DNA of 64,000 nucleotides from Aphrophora alni (taxonomy: Eukaryota > Arthropoda > Insecta > Hemiptera > Aphrophoridae). The number at the start of each line of letters is the position of its first letter. Positions within the stretch are counted from its first letter, which is position 1. The stretch is from contig OY740768.1 in NCBI GenBank assembly GCA_963513935.1, positions 33,788,216-33,852,215 of the forward strand, in the 5' to 3' direction. Positions 37,780-51,700 of this stretch are shown here, piece after piece. Under the pieces are notes generated by a model that saw nothing but the letters and a program-made list of their open reading frames with translations, was not told where the DNA came from and ran no database searches. Position numbers and translations under genes: made by a program.

Positions 37780-39060
37780 ACATTAAAGAGAACAGAGATA
37801 TGGCATCCAACAAGGAAAGGAAATTTTTTTTAAATATATTGGCACATATCCTTGTGACTGTCTGTATAGTAAAAGGAAAAGAAGAAAAACCACAAATTCA
37901 AGCTAATTGCCCTCACCTACAAAAACAAACAGGTAAATGATGGAGAGAGCATTATTTTTATGCTAAAATGCAAGAGATCTTTGAAAAGGAAGGTGGGGGA
38001 ATTAAAGAGAGTTCATCTGCTTACAGGAGTCCATACTACCATCAAACAATGCCTACCATCATCAAAAACTTTCAAATGATTAACTTATCACGAGAAAACA
38101 GCTTTGGATTTGGATTGGTCAAGCTTGTCCACAATTCCTTACACGTGGAAGACTGAACGTAGAATCTAAAAAAGAATTTAGTAGACATTAAGATGAAAAT
38201 AAAAATTAACAGAAACTATGTTTTTACAGGGTTTGTAAGGGGGGACCTGTATGCAATCATACCGGATAATCGGAAGTTTATCTATATTTCATTTGATCAC
38301 AGATGATCTAGTTTGGGACATCACTGATGTCAGCCATATTGGTAAACTACAACTTATTCAACCAGCAGCTTTAAAATCCTGCTTTGGGTGTTCCATGACT
38401 GCTCCCATAATGCTGATGGAAACAGAACTGACCAATACAACTGACTATCAAAAAATAGTTCTGGAATAAACATCTTGAAAATTTAACACTCACTTCATCA
38501 CAAGACATGTACCAAAATTTTACCTACCTTTTCAAACTTTTACCTACCTACATGGCACAGGAAATTCGAAGGGATACTTTGGAAATGCTAAATTCCAAAT
38601 ACGACAGTTTTGTAAAAATCTATACTAATGGATCTGTGGTTGTAAGCCCTAGATATTTTAACCAAGAAATTAGTGAGTACTTTTACAGCCCAGCAAATGC
38701 TGCAGTATGGGCGCAGACCTTTTGGCTCTGAATGCAACCCTAATGAGCTGCTAGCAAATAAAAGGAAAAGAAGAATATATACTAACTGACTAATGTGTAG
38801 CCATAGAGCCACTGGAAAAGATAAGACCGAGCGACTATTCTTTCTTAGTATAGTACCTTTGAACACCAATCTATTGAGGACCAATCTTAAACCTAAGACG
38901 TTCACTTGTGAGGTACAAGAGAGCTGCAACATGATGGATAAATAAACAAGGAATGAATAGAGCACTGGCGCAAGGTAACTACAGTGAGATAATTTTTTCC
39001 AATTCAGTTGAAACCAATGGACCCAAATATCTATCACTACCTTTGCAGTTAGGTTCAGAA
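37780..39060 (+). mobile_element. Probable LINE/RNase H fragments
   Basis: 38340-38460 reads IGKLQLIQPAALKSCFGCSM, matching the LxxIQNAALRLCxG block that follows the RT domain of R1/I-type LINEs. 38570-38640 reads FVKIYTNGSVV, matching the first-Asp strand of RNase H (FTDGS). Weaker matches to post-RNase H sequence lie at 37970-38160, out of normal order, so two partial copies may be present. Coordinates are approximate. Confidence 0.45.
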
Positions 39061-39378
39061 TTGTGTATATAGTCTCTGGACACTAACCACCATTTTCGCC
39101 TGAAATTACACATCAATCTGTGAGAAACTTTGGTAAGAAAGAGGAAAGACTGGAGTATATCCTATCATAGTGCAGCTCACAGAACCCAGCAAGTGAGAGC
39201 CTGAGGATCTGGTGCAAGAGGATGATAGTTTGAAGAATTTTCTCAAAAGAAAAGATATCTGGGCACTGACTGCTATAAAATAGAATGAACATTGGGGTGA
39301 CATAATCTCTGAAAGTTCCTCTGAAGAACTTAGTTCTTAGTACCCTATTAAATTTACTATACTAAATGTAAGTTATAT

Positions 39379-39389
39379 TTCCAATGCAC

Positions 39390-39453
<64 letters not shown>

Positions 39454-39463
39454 GTGCATTGGA
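39379..39463. repeat. TA microsatellite with unique inverted flanks (hairpin)
   Basis: A TA run of about 58 bp is bracketed by ttccaatgcacataata on the left and its exact reverse complement on the right, so the whole segment is one palindrome. Confidence 0.9.
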
Positions 39464-39714
39464 ATATTTGTTATGAAAGAAGTAATCCCCAAATCACAAG
39501 TAAAACACTAACATAGCTAAATACTATCCCAACAATAACAATAATGAAATACTATCCCTTCGAAGATGGTAGCTTTGTTATTGAAATGTACATAAGGGTT
39601 TAATAAATTTGCTAATGTTAATTATATTAGTGTTTTATTTGTTGTTCACAGATTATTCCTTCATATCATTATTAACTTATCTTATAACATTATTTGGTGC
39701 AGAGGAACAATTAA

Positions 39715-39920
39715 TTAACCAGTTAGATTACCGAACCTAAACCCCCTGGATTATTTTATATGTGGCCACCAAAAGACTTTAGTGTATGATACATCGAAGG
39801 GCAGAAGCCGGGTTAAACAGCATCAGAGTTATTCCTGGGATCTTTGATAGAGCCAGAAATACCTTGCATCACTGAGCTGAAGTGTACATTGCTGAAGGTG
39901 TTTGTCATATTGCTCACCAT
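39715..39920 (+). mobile_element. Mariner-like transposase C-terminal remnant
   Basis: The plus strand reads PNLNPLDYFICGH, then KTLVYDTSKGRS, then a frame-shifted C-terminal tail. This matches the third-Asp region (SPDLNPLDFFLWG..LKS.VY) of mariner-like transposases. Only about 200 bp remain, and no TIRs were identified. Confidence 0.6.
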
Positions 39921-42550
39921 TTGTAATTTCAAAGTTTTAAAAACTGCTAACTAAGCCCTGCAGCCAACTTATTCTGTTGTTGTGCCAGAAGGTCGCTAAT
40001 CTTTTGTTTTATTTATTTATTTGTTTGAAACAGAATCCTTGGTTCAATAACCAGAAATGTACTATTTAATTAAAATAATTGTTTATAATGTTTTAATACT
40101 GTGACTTTTAATAAGACAAATGAAAAAATAAATTCCCATATTATTATAAATGTGTATTTTAATAATTTTGCATGTTCTTGACAAATACCAATTTTTTTGC
40201 GTTTCAGGTTTTTTATGATAACTTAGTTATTTTTCAAGCTCCAAAAAATTATAAACCCCATTTTATTTAACATTTGTATGCTGATAAAAATAGCATAAAT
40301 AATACGTATACCAAATTTAAACTCATAATCTATATTATTTCTAAAGTTACCATTAATTTTTTTAAACATGAAATAGAAATAGCCAACAGATGAAAAACTA
40401 AGCTTTTCCGGACCATGTTAATTATGACAATAATAAATTAATTAATTTTGCCCCTATCAGCTCCTGAAGTTGTGCCAACCTATCGTGAAACACTCTGTAA
40501 ATTTTATACTCGTATATTTTTAGAGATTTTACAGTGTTTATTTCTCAGTGAATTTACCCTACCCTTATCGGAATCCTAATCTTGCTTGAGAACTCTTGAA
40601 TGATAGTAAATCAAAAACAAACGATTTTACGAGCAACAGCTGAGTGGACTTTTGGACCGAGTTTGAGTCCTAATAGCGTTAAAATTGTCGTGTTGTTTCT
40701 GTGGAACTTGTGGAAGTAAACAATAGGTACAATAAACACTTAAGGTATTTATATTATAAAATTATCATAACAACTAACAACCTTAAAGTCGATATTAGTT
40801 TCCCTTTGGTAATGAAGAATGTTATCCTTAAACATTATTTATTTCAACTGACTTGCTAACCAAAGATAGGATATATACCTATTTATATTAATTTGGCCAA
40901 TTTTTTAAATTTATATTTCAATAATATATATGAATAGTGACAGTATTGAACTGTTATTTTGTCAAGCTAACACATTCAATGATAAATGTTAGGTTCATTT
41001 TTAAAATTAAGCCAAATAAATTTGACAATTAATTAATTGATATGGGCTATGACTAGATCTCACCTAATACCACAGACAATAAACAAATTAGGTAAAATAA
41101 TACTTTATAAAAATTTAATATGAAAATAACCAAATTCCTTCTCAAATAGGGGTAAATATGGAGAGAAGTTGTCCGATCGATTTAAGTGTGAAATCGGGAT
41201 AATTCCGCTTCAAGATGAGTTTTTTCCATCAAGTACTGGTAGATACACATTAACCAAATCAGTTCAGTGTTTAGCCAAAGATCTTACAGTGTAACCTAAA
41301 CTAGTTTAATCTTCGTTTCCTTTGTGTTTGTTATTTATAAAGTGATTTGTTATTTATAAAGTGATTTGTTATTTATAAAGTGGTATAGTGAAAGTGAAGT
41401 ATTACATTTAAAGTTAATTATACTCATAGTTCATTCCTAACTTTTTACTTTCATTCGTACACATATTTATTTTAAGCGTAACTTTGCCTACTCCCTCTAC
41501 TTCATTAATTTATTTACCAATTCTCTTAAAACTTTACCCTTTTACATCAAACTTTCATTCATTCATCTTTTAAACTATTATTATTTTTAACTAATCTCTC
41601 TCTATGACTATATCTCTCTTACTTCCGATAGTGTACTTTACTATTTCATGTGTTCCCCTAACCTATTCTTCTCAATTACAAATTACAAACCACCTTGGTC
41701 TATCCATCAGCCTAGGCTCAACTATATTGACTCTTCAAGTGTAGGCCTACTCATATATTTAAATCATTACAACTTATAATTACTCTTTATCTCTGGGTCT
41801 ATATGTTCCCAAGGATCTCAATATCATTTTGATTCTCTATGCTAATTATCCTTAGGCCTACAGCTAACACATTACATTCTAAACAACAGATCTATCAGAT
41901 CTATACAAATTTCTAATTCCATAGTATTCTATAAAGTTGTATAGGGCCTAAGACCAAATCACCGACACTTCTCTTTTATCGTAATTCACACTATTGTTTA
42001 TGTACACATTATGTCTTCATAATATGTCTTAATTATATTTTACATGGTATTTACATCTTACTAAACCTAGGCCTATACATTTATAATATTTTTAATCTTG
42101 TAACATCATACACCGCTCAGTTCGACAACCTACATTTTGTCTGACCTACATTCACATCTGATCCTCTGACACATCTCACGCTTTACTTGTACAAGTATTT
42201 CATTTTGTAATGTACTGATATCAAAACATGTCCTCTTATCATATCTACCACGTTTTGTTTCTAACAAAGTGAAGTGTGTATAGTGTTTTGTGTTGCTTGT
42301 TATTTTGGTGTAATTTACAATCGATATAACAGTGTTCTTTTAAATAGGTTAGCTGCTTATTCTTTAACTAGCTTAAATTTAAATTTATTTTTACAATATT
42401 CTATTTACAGTTTAAATGTGCATAGGTATGTGACTTATGTTAATGGGCTATTTAACATAACAAAAAAAGTCATATAAGTTATGTTTCCGAGTTTTGTATT
42501 TGTTATAACTGGAAGTTTTTAAATCGCTTGTGATTTTGTTTTTGTTTTAG
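39920..42550. other. Region upstream of FAM50; probable promoter and 5' UTR intron
   Basis: No coding sequence was recognised. It contains three tandem 19-bp units (41338-41393) and AT-rich DNA. The first noncoding exon and promoter of FAM50 should lie here, but I cannot place the start site. Confidence 0.4.
41338..41393. repeat. Three tandem 19-bp units
   Basis: The unit aagtgatttgttatttata is repeated three times with no visible change, about 1.2 kb upstream of the FAM50 start codon. Confidence 0.9.
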
Positions 42551-42592
42551 ATTTTTGTATAGTAAAACTACAGGCCTAAATTTATTATAACC

Positions 42593-42772
42593 ATGGCACA
42601 CTACAAAGGGGCTGCAAGTGAGGCTGGGCGAGCCATGCATCTTATGAAAAAGCGTGAAAAAGCACAACAAGAGATTGAATTTCGCAAAAAGAAGATTGAA
42701 GAAGATTTAAAGATATCAAATATTGAAAATAAATTTGCTGCCCACTATGATGCAGTTGAACAGCAACTTAAG
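42593..42772 (+). CDS. FAM50: FAM50 exon 1 (coding), start codon
   Basis: The ATG at 42593 sits in a good context (accATGG) and starts the conserved FAM50 N-terminus. Sixty codons end at the donor aag|gtaggc. A pyrimidine-rich acceptor (gtttttgttttag) ending at 42550 suggests a 5' UTR intron just upstream. The peptide is Lys/Glu-rich and likely helical ([20 protein letters not shown]). Confidence 0.95.
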
Positions 42773-45700
42773 GTAGGCTACTATATATATATATATATAT
42801 ATATAATAAAAGCTTTAGAACTACTTTTTATTTTTATTTAGGCTACTTATAGTTATATTAGGGCTTAAGAGATATATTTATATATTTGTAGGTGTGTTGA
42901 TGTAGTTAGCCTATTATTTTTAACAACATTTTTCTTTTAATATTAGTTCATCTTAATAAAGAATAATAATAACAATCCAAGTGAATATCATATATTAAAA
43001 TGGTTTCAAAGAATGTGGTTTATATTGTATACAAATTACCAGCTCATGGAGCAATTGTTCCACTACAAATAAGAACAATTGTACCACTACCAAGAAACAT
43101 TTTCACACCATTGAAGTAAGTGGTTACTTTATTTTAAATATCAGTACCCAATTTTTTTTAAACAGATACAATTTATTCAAATTATTGTGATATGTGGACT
43201 CTTGTACAGAGTGAATCAAAGAAGAGATGCTTGGATGAATGTTAAACTTGCTAAATAGAATTAAAGTTATTTAATAATCTGAATATAAATGGGAATCCTA
43301 TTTCAATAAAAAATGTCTATAGCATACTCATATTTACAGAAGGTACCATATTTATTTTCATAAATAGGAATGCAAGTTTATATTTATTATTTTATGAACC
43401 AGTTTTTTTTTTTTTTTAATTTTTTTTTTTTTTAATTCCAGAGTTCTACTATTGGATTGGTTACATTAGATGAAATGAGAGCTAAGCAAGAAAACATAGT
43501 AAAGGAACGAGAAAGAAAACTTGCACAGAGACAGCTTGAAAAAGAAAGAGAACAACAAAGGCAGCTAGAAGCGAAACAAGCAGAAAAAAATAGGCAAAAG
43601 AAACAGGTTAGTATTTTAAATAATAGGACTATTTTCCCTAACCAGACTTTAAAAACAAGGTAAATTTCTTAAGTTCAAAATAACATTACAAATCCCAATG
43701 TTGATATATGAAAAAACTGATATTTTTTATTTTTCCCCCATTCTAAGATATTGTTACATGTACAGTAGATATAACTAGAAAACAAATATATATATATAAC
43801 ATTATTTTAATGTTAAACATTGCCATGCTGATATGGACTTTGACATAACACAAAAGCCAGATGAAGTTCAATGACAGACTTCCAGAAGATATTAAGCAGA
43901 TAACTAATAAAAACAAATAAGTTTATAATTATATTGTATGAATTGGAGACGAATGTTCTTGTTTCGCTGTCAGTATGTTTTGATTCCTAATATAGGCCTA
44001 TTTATTTTGTTTTTCTATGTGTACTACTAGGTAATATTAAGGACCACTTTCCAAGGTTAGTCTGTGTCTCCTATCCGTACAAAATATAAACATAAGCCAT
44101 ATGCCCTATTAAACTCTAAAAAAATTAAGAAAGTTTTAAATAGTTTAATTGTTTTTATTTTTTGTCTTAATTAACAAATTTTGTAAAATTATTTGAAATA
44201 TCTGTGTTTATGTTTAATATATGAGGTGTTTGTATTATATAATGAGACTTGTACAATAGGTCACCTTTATTTAATGTAGCCAATTCTTACACTTGTCCCC
44301 TTCAATATAGTTTCCTTTTGTACCAATTTAGTCTTGTTGTTCACGGGAAAAGGCGTAGAGCTGATTAGTTTCCATCAGCTATTATAACACATCTCTCGTT
44401 TTTTCTTTATTGCACCAATTGACTCTATTTATGTTCCTTTTAGCACAGATTTCACTTTAAGAAAAAAAAAGTCACAATTCTGCATATCTGGAAAATATGG
44501 AGGATGTTCCAGTGAAAAACTGGTATTGACTTGTTGATGAATGATTTCTCCACGGTTATGGAAATTTTTCTATCTTCTTGCCTTCTGGAGCCTATTCTTC
44601 CAAAACTATGGACTTGAAATCAAAAAACATATGATCATGGGTTTAAATTTGGCCTTACTTTCAAGAGGTTATTTTCAATTTTGGTGTTTGACAGTGTTTT
44701 CCAATACATTGACTGTTGTTTCATCTCAAAATCATACATTTAGATTTCATTTAAAATGATGAATTTTTTTTAAAAGGCTAGGATTGATGCAAGTTGCTGA
44801 GCATATCAGTGCAAATTTCCTTGCTGCTTTATTTTTGTTCTAGTGTTCTCTATAGGAACTATATTGGCACACATTTTTTTCATGTTGAGATCCTCACACA
44901 GTGTCTGTCAATGTTTGTGGCTTCAGGTATCATTCGTACCTGACTCTGTAGTCTTCTCAAACAATCGAAGGTCATCCAAAATGTTCACCATCTTCCATGT
45001 TCTGACATCATTCACTAAATCTGTTGTAACACACAAACAGACATGCAGTCTTCTGCACTAGCGTCAGAGAGCATTTAAAAACATTCTGTTGTTGTTTTTC
45101 TCAATATTACTAAAAATTAAAATTGACATTATTTCTTAATCTTTAAACTTAGCATTATTTAGTCATAATTTTTTTTTTTTTTTTTTTTTAATTAAAAAAA
45201 AAAACTGCACTAACCGATAACAATTAACTGAATGGCCAAGTTGATGTTTGTTTGCAATGACTAGAAAATCTTCTGACTAAAAAATTCTGTTACTATATTT
45301 TATCAGACATACAAAATATTATTAATGTTATAAAATAATATAGTTAACTAGCAAATTTGAATTATTTTTAAACCCCATTCTTCTGTCTTGCAGTCCATTT
45401 GATTAATTTTTACTCCTATAAATAAACGTGACTGTAAAATTATAATAGGTTTACAAATGGTAATATTATTGCAACAAGATGTAGTAATATAAAAATTCTG
45501 AATTAAAAATATATAAAAAAGTTTTGATCATGGTTAATATGGGCTCTTTCCTGTAGTAGCCAGCCTTAAACATTTCCAGACATCGTAAAAATTTTTCCAC
45601 AATTTGGCTATTGTACTGCTTTGTATGAGATATATATATATTATATATACAATTCTGTTGCGGTCTCTGGAAAGTGTCAAGACCATTACATCCATCTCTT

Positions 45701-48700
45701 TTTTTTTTCTCATCCATCCCTTTAAAAATGCCACATTAAGGAAACCTCAAATAATTATAGTTACAGCTGTGGAGTTGCCATTTTTGCTGGGGTATGAAAT
45801 TTATATCACCATTTTTTGCAGTATATTTGATTTATTTGCTTAATGTTATAATAACATCCATTAAGAAAAAACATTCCAAGTTACCATGAGTCACTTGATC
45901 ACATGCATGCCATACATTAACCGCTCCTGGTAGCACTTTGTGGAAAAAATTTGAAAGTTGGTCTTTCATTAAACACATGTTTCTATTACATTTAGCTTAG
46001 TTCCAATAAATTTTCTATATATAAGCCCTTTTTATGGAAACCCTGTAGTTGTATACAAATTTAAAGTCTGGTTCAAGATTTTAGAAATAATTTAACAAAT
46101 TAGTGATAGTTAAACAAAAACTATTTTCTTTCAACCCTTTGCCATCGGAATGGATATTTGCCACTATTCCTCAGGGATCGCACAGCCAGCTCTACTGGCC
46201 GCCGCCATTCGCGCACCAAGTCCGATTTTTCCCACAGCAGTTGTTCTCTTTGCGATCGGACGGCCAGCGGTGCTGGACAACATGAAATCCAATGAACGCT
46301 CGGGGGTCCAGCAGGACTGGCCGACAACGTATGCTATCGTTTGTAATATTCAAACTGTGGTATGATGCCTGTAGGAAACAAGGAAAAGAAAGAAAAAGGA
46401 CAAAGTTTTTTTGTATAACTTGTTCAAACGATCCTAGATTACATATGGGTGAATGTTTTGAAAAATACTACTCAGTGAAAAAAATTAAAGAAGATTAAAA
46501 CAGAATACTGACATATCTGTATGAGTATATTTGTATGAGTGACAAATATAGCCTATGTACGTTTTACACGTTTAGTAAATAAGTAATTAATTTGACTTTC
46601 AATTTTCAAACAAATGTATATCATAATTCAATATCTTATTTGTTTTTGAGATTCAATAAAACAGCTGTCAGTATAAAATTACAATTGTTTTATTACAATT
46701 TAAATCCCCTATGCTAACATAGCTGGCTTTCAGTGAAAACAATTTCCGGGAGTAATCCGCCATTATGAATGCCGAGGTGACCCGGAGTGGAGCGTGGCCA
46801 GTACAGCTGGCCGCCCGACCGCCGGAACCAATTTATACGGAAAGAATTCGGACTGGCTGCTGATTGCGTTGTGGCCTCTTCTACTGGCCTTCCGTTCGCA
46901 AAGGGTTAACATATTCACCTTTGAGTATTCTACATAGCTCAGAGAAGACATTTACGCAATAAATATTATATAGAATTTTTTTCAAAAGACGGTGTGATTG
47001 GAATATCTTGTAACCTTCTGCATATTCTGATAATTTAAAATGGTTTTCAGATTCAAGCTTTGTCTTTTGATCTTGATGAAGGAGAAGAAGAAGAAGAGGA
47101 TGATGAAGAAGAAATTGAAGATATCAAAGAAGAGGAATCTAGTGAAGAAGAAGAAGAAGATCTAAATATAGTGCCTAAAAAGAAAATTAGAAAAAACCCA
47201 GATGTAGACACCAGCTTTTTACCAGATAGAGAGCGTGAGGAAGAAGAAAATCGTTTAAGGGAAGAATTAAGGCAGGTGAGTACTTAGCCTACTGATTTAA
47301 AAAAATCAAAAGAAAAACTTTTCGTTTAAGAATATAATGTGAAGATTGACTTCAAAATAGTCAAAGTCTTGGTTGTATTTTTAGTAAATATCTAATAACT
47401 AAATTCTAGATACAGTAGAACCTCTGTTAACCAGCCTCGGATTAACCGGCCAAGCTGCGGCGAGTCAAACGACTTTGTTGATAGCGGTATCCCATTGTCG
47501 GCGACTTAAAACACCGCGGCATTGGCACCCGTCGGTATAGCAGACATACACCGAGAAAAACGTTTGATGGGCCGCTTTTTTTCCACAAATCAATTTAGTA
47601 TACATTATGGGAAAATATAATATTTCTTTTCAGTTTTCTTCTCGTCTTTGACTGGTTATGATCTACTGTGTGTACAGTGTAGGCTATATAGAGTAAATAA
47701 AAAGAGCGAGTTACGAAAACGGAAGCGTTTGTTGGTTTCGTTCGAGACGCGGTTAAATGTGTTAAAAAGACTTGACAGAGGGGAATCTGTAAAAATGCTG
47801 TGTGACGAGTTTAACGTGGGAAAAAGTACCATCAACGATTGGCGACGAAATAGACAATCTATAGAAGATATTTGTTCAAAAATTGAGTCGGAAAAAGTTC
47901 TTGCAATTCGGTGCACTAACAAAAAACCAGTTTATGACATCGTTGACGAAGCTCTTTGGATGTGGTTTGTCCAAGAACGCCGGAGAGGAAGCCCCATTAG
48001 TGGTCCAATTTTGATTGAAAAAGCACTGGTAATTCACGGTAAAATCGAGAATGCACCATCATTCTCTGCTAGCCAAGGATGGCTTGATCGTTGGAAAAAG
48101 TGTCATGGGATTCGTTTCGCTCACATAAGTGGTGAAAAAATGTCAGCAAATGAATCAGTTGCTAGTGAATTTAAGGCAACCTTCATGAAAATGATCGACG
48201 TTCATGGCCTAGTCTTGGAGCAGGTGTATAACATGGACGAAACTGGGCTTAATTTCAAGATGCTGCCAGACAAAACTTTTACATTAAGTCACGAATCATC
48301 ATCAGTGCCAGGTTTCAAAAAAAATAAAGAACGGATCACCGTTGCTATTTGCTTTAATGCAGCGGGGTCTCATAAAATCCCCCTTTTTGTGATAGGAAAG
48401 TCAGCTAAACCGCGAGCATTTAAGAATTTGAATATTTCGTCCCTTCCAGTGCACTATAGGTCCCAAAAATCAGCTTGGATGAATTCCAGTTTGTTTGAAG
48501 AATGGTTTAACTCTTAATTTGTCCCGAAAGTAAAGGCGCACTTGAAGAGCAAAAATTTACCAATGAAAGCAGTTCTTCTCCTCGACAACGCTCCAACTCA
48601 CCCCAACTTAGATGACGTGGATGGCATAAAAGTAATGTTTTTGCCTCCAAATGTTACTAGCTTGATACAGCCCATGGACCAAGGAGTGATAGAAAGTTTA

Positions 48701-51700
48701 AAGAGGCGGTACCGACGCAAGTTTCTTTCTGAAATTTTATTTAGGTGCAAGGAAGAAAACTTGCCTCTCCTGGAAAACGTGAAGAAGATAAACATCAAGG
48801 ATGTCATTTTTATGTTGGCCAGTGCTTTTCAGGAAATGCCCTCTTCCATCTTTGTGAAATCGTGGCGAAAACTTTGGCCTGGTATAGAAAATCTAATCAA
48901 GAGCAAAGATTCAGGGAATGAAGAAATCGAAAATCTAGCCATTTTACACGATATGCAGTCATTACTTGGTGGGGACCAAATTCAGTTTGAGGACCTAGAG
49001 GAATGGATGACAAAAAGTGACGAAGGGCTCGAAAACGAATTTTTTAAGGACGAAGAAATAATCAGTATCGCCAGTAAAGATGACTGTGATTGCGAGGATG
49101 GCGAAAATTCAGACGTCGTAGAGGATTCGCAAAATATAGGCCATAAGGAAGCAAAAAAAGCTGCAGAAATTTTACTGCAATATGTTGAGCAGCAACAACA
49201 TTCCACAGCATTGGATGTGATGAACATCCGAAAGTGGATGGATTTGGCTTTCGAAAACCTTTTAAACACTAAAAAAACAAACAAAAATTACCGATTTTTT
49301 CTAACAGTGTTGCGTGTTTGTATTACGGTATGTAAGTTTTTACAATGTTTGAAACAGTTTGTAGTGTTTAATTTTTTCATGTTTGATGTATAATATACAT
49401 ATTTTTTCTAACAGTGATGTGTGTTTGTGTTGGTATGTAAGTTTTTACAATGTTTAAAACAGTTTGTAGTGTTTAATTTATTTTTTCTAACAGTGATGTG
49501 TGTTTGTATTATAGTATGTAAGTTTGTTTTTACAATGTTTAAAACCGTTTGTAGTGATTATTTTTTTCATGTTTGATGTATAATATACATAACATAATAT
49601 ATATGACACATTTATGTAGGCCTACAATAAAATGAGTTGCAATAACATCTTAATTGCATAATTCTTAGCGCTACCTGATTAAATTTGAACGAAAACCGAT
49701 TTTTCACGAGAACCTCGCATTAACCGCCAAACGGGCAACCGGCCCGCATGTCAGTCCCGATTAAGAGAGGTTCTACTGTAATTGTGTTGCTTCTCATAGA
49801 AACACTGACACACAAATGTTATTTATTTTATTGTATTGTATACATTCAAATTTAAAATCTTTGTGCTTGAAAAATCTGAGAAGACGGAAACATAATAAAT
49901 GATATATATAAACTACACAACAATGTACCATAACAAACATAACAGCTGTTTTTCAATTAACATAACAAAACAACAAAAAATATTCCCTTTGAGCACCGGA
50001 CCAAAAAAAAATATTGGATTGAAAAATATCAGTGAGTTGTGTATCCGACTGCTGAGAAATACCGGCCCTTTTTAGACCTTTGCGCATAACTTTACATTTT
50101 TGCTTATAAAACCTTTATTTTTTAGTCAAACTGAATGATTTTTTTTTTTTAATGTGTGAACTTTTATTATTTATCATAATACAGTAGAGTCTCGTAAACT
50201 CGGCACTCGATAACCCGGTAGTCCGGATTACTCGGCGACCCCGACGGGAAAAAATACATTGCTAAAAACAGCGATGTTCGTAAAAGTTCGGCAGATCCCA
50301 AAGCGGGCATTAACTTTGATCGCTCGAATCGTTGATGGTACTTTTCCTACGTTAAACTCGTCACAAAGCTTTTTTACAGATTCCCTTCTGTCAAGTCTTT
50401 TTAACACATTTAACCGTGTCTCAATCGAAACCAACACACACTTCCGTTTTCGTAACTCGCTCATTTTTATTTACTGTATATACTGTGCGGACATCATAAC
50501 CAGTCAAAGAAAACTGAAAAGAAATGTTATATTTTCCATAATGTATACTAAATTGATTCGTGGAAAAAAAGCGGCCCATCAAACGTTCTTTCAGGTGTAT
50601 GTCTGCTATACCGACGGGTGCCAAAGCCACGGTATTATTATGCCGCCGACAATGGGATACCGCTATCTACAAAGTCGTTTGATATCATTCATTTGTGGAA
50701 ACTTCCTTCAAAAAAATTTTTTTTTTTCAAAATAGTTCACTTCACTGAAAACTATAACTAAAACTGTACACAGTCATAAAGTTTGAACAAAATCTAACGA
50801 AAAACTAAACATTTACACTATGACGCGCATGCGAAACACAACAGCTGATAATTGACAAGGCCTGTTAACAGTGGCGGCGATAGCAGGCCCACGAGCCTTG
50901 ACTGGGATTTTTGGGAAAATTATACCCGGACCCGCGACGGGTCCTGCCACACAGGCCCCCTCCTATCATAACAATGTTTTTATGAGTATTGTCAAGAAAT
51001 TACTAAAATAAGATAAAATGTCTTCAGACAAGATTGTGCATCGTGCATCCAAAACGACAATAACCATTATTTTTTAGAGAGCAGTATTTATTATTTAATG
51101 TCTACATCAGTAGTTAAAACTAATAAAACTTAGTATGTTGTGAGTCAGTAGTGGAATGTTCGCAGAAAGGTCTTTGCCTAGCAACCACCCACCCCCCGCC
51201 AACACTGCCGCGCCAAGCCCAAGTGCAAGCTTAGGTGGAAATACCCGTAATAATGTTTTTAAAGATTATTGGGAGAGGGGGGCCCGTGGGTTCTTATCGC
51301 CGCCACTACCTGTTAAATCAATGAAGGAAAGTCGTAGATCATATATTAACACGTTAGCTGCCATCGGCCTATTTTCGAATGTTCAGCGTAATGCCAACTT
51401 TTACTGTTAATTATTTTTTGATATTTTTACTTTAATTGTGTTTATAATACACTAATACAACAAGATATACTTTAAACTGTTAAAATAAATTGTTTAAAAA
51501 TTTGTTACCTATCGGGTCGGCCGCGATTTTTTTCACCGAATTTAGATTGACAAAAAAACTTGCCGACCCGATTGGTCGCACGTTCATACTGGCGTATATT
51601 TCGTTTTAGAGGTTGGGGTCAACTCTCAAAGTAAGAATAAGCATCTCTACTCCATTACTACCTGCAGGGAAAAGATTGTGTACGCACTACTAAGGTTGCA

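Larger units (their letters stand above)
43607..47050 (+). other. FAM50 intron 2
   Basis: 3.4 kb of AT-rich intron holding a decayed mariner (44.28-45.08 kb) and a piggyBac deletion derivative (46.14-46.91 kb). Nothing else recognisable. Confidence 0.8.
47413..49778 (+). mobile_element. Tigger/pogo element, 2366 bp, nearly intact
   Basis: The TIRs CAGTAGAACCTCTGTTAACC (left) and CAGTAGAACCTCTCTTAATC (right, reverse complement) are flanked by TA at 47411-47412 and 49779-49780. The length is typical of a full Tigger. It carries a transposase gene in the same direction as FAM50, followed by three tandem copies of a repeat (49294-49595) before the 3' end. Confidence 0.92.

Noticed and set aside
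42274..42477. Plus-strand open frame of 67 codons upstream of FAM50
   Set aside because: Low-complexity AT-driven sequence without family resemblance; more likely 5' flank or 5' UTR intron.
48982..49284. Minus-strand open frame of 100 codons in the Tigger
   Set aside because: Antisense shadow of the Asp/Glu-rich transposase C-terminus.
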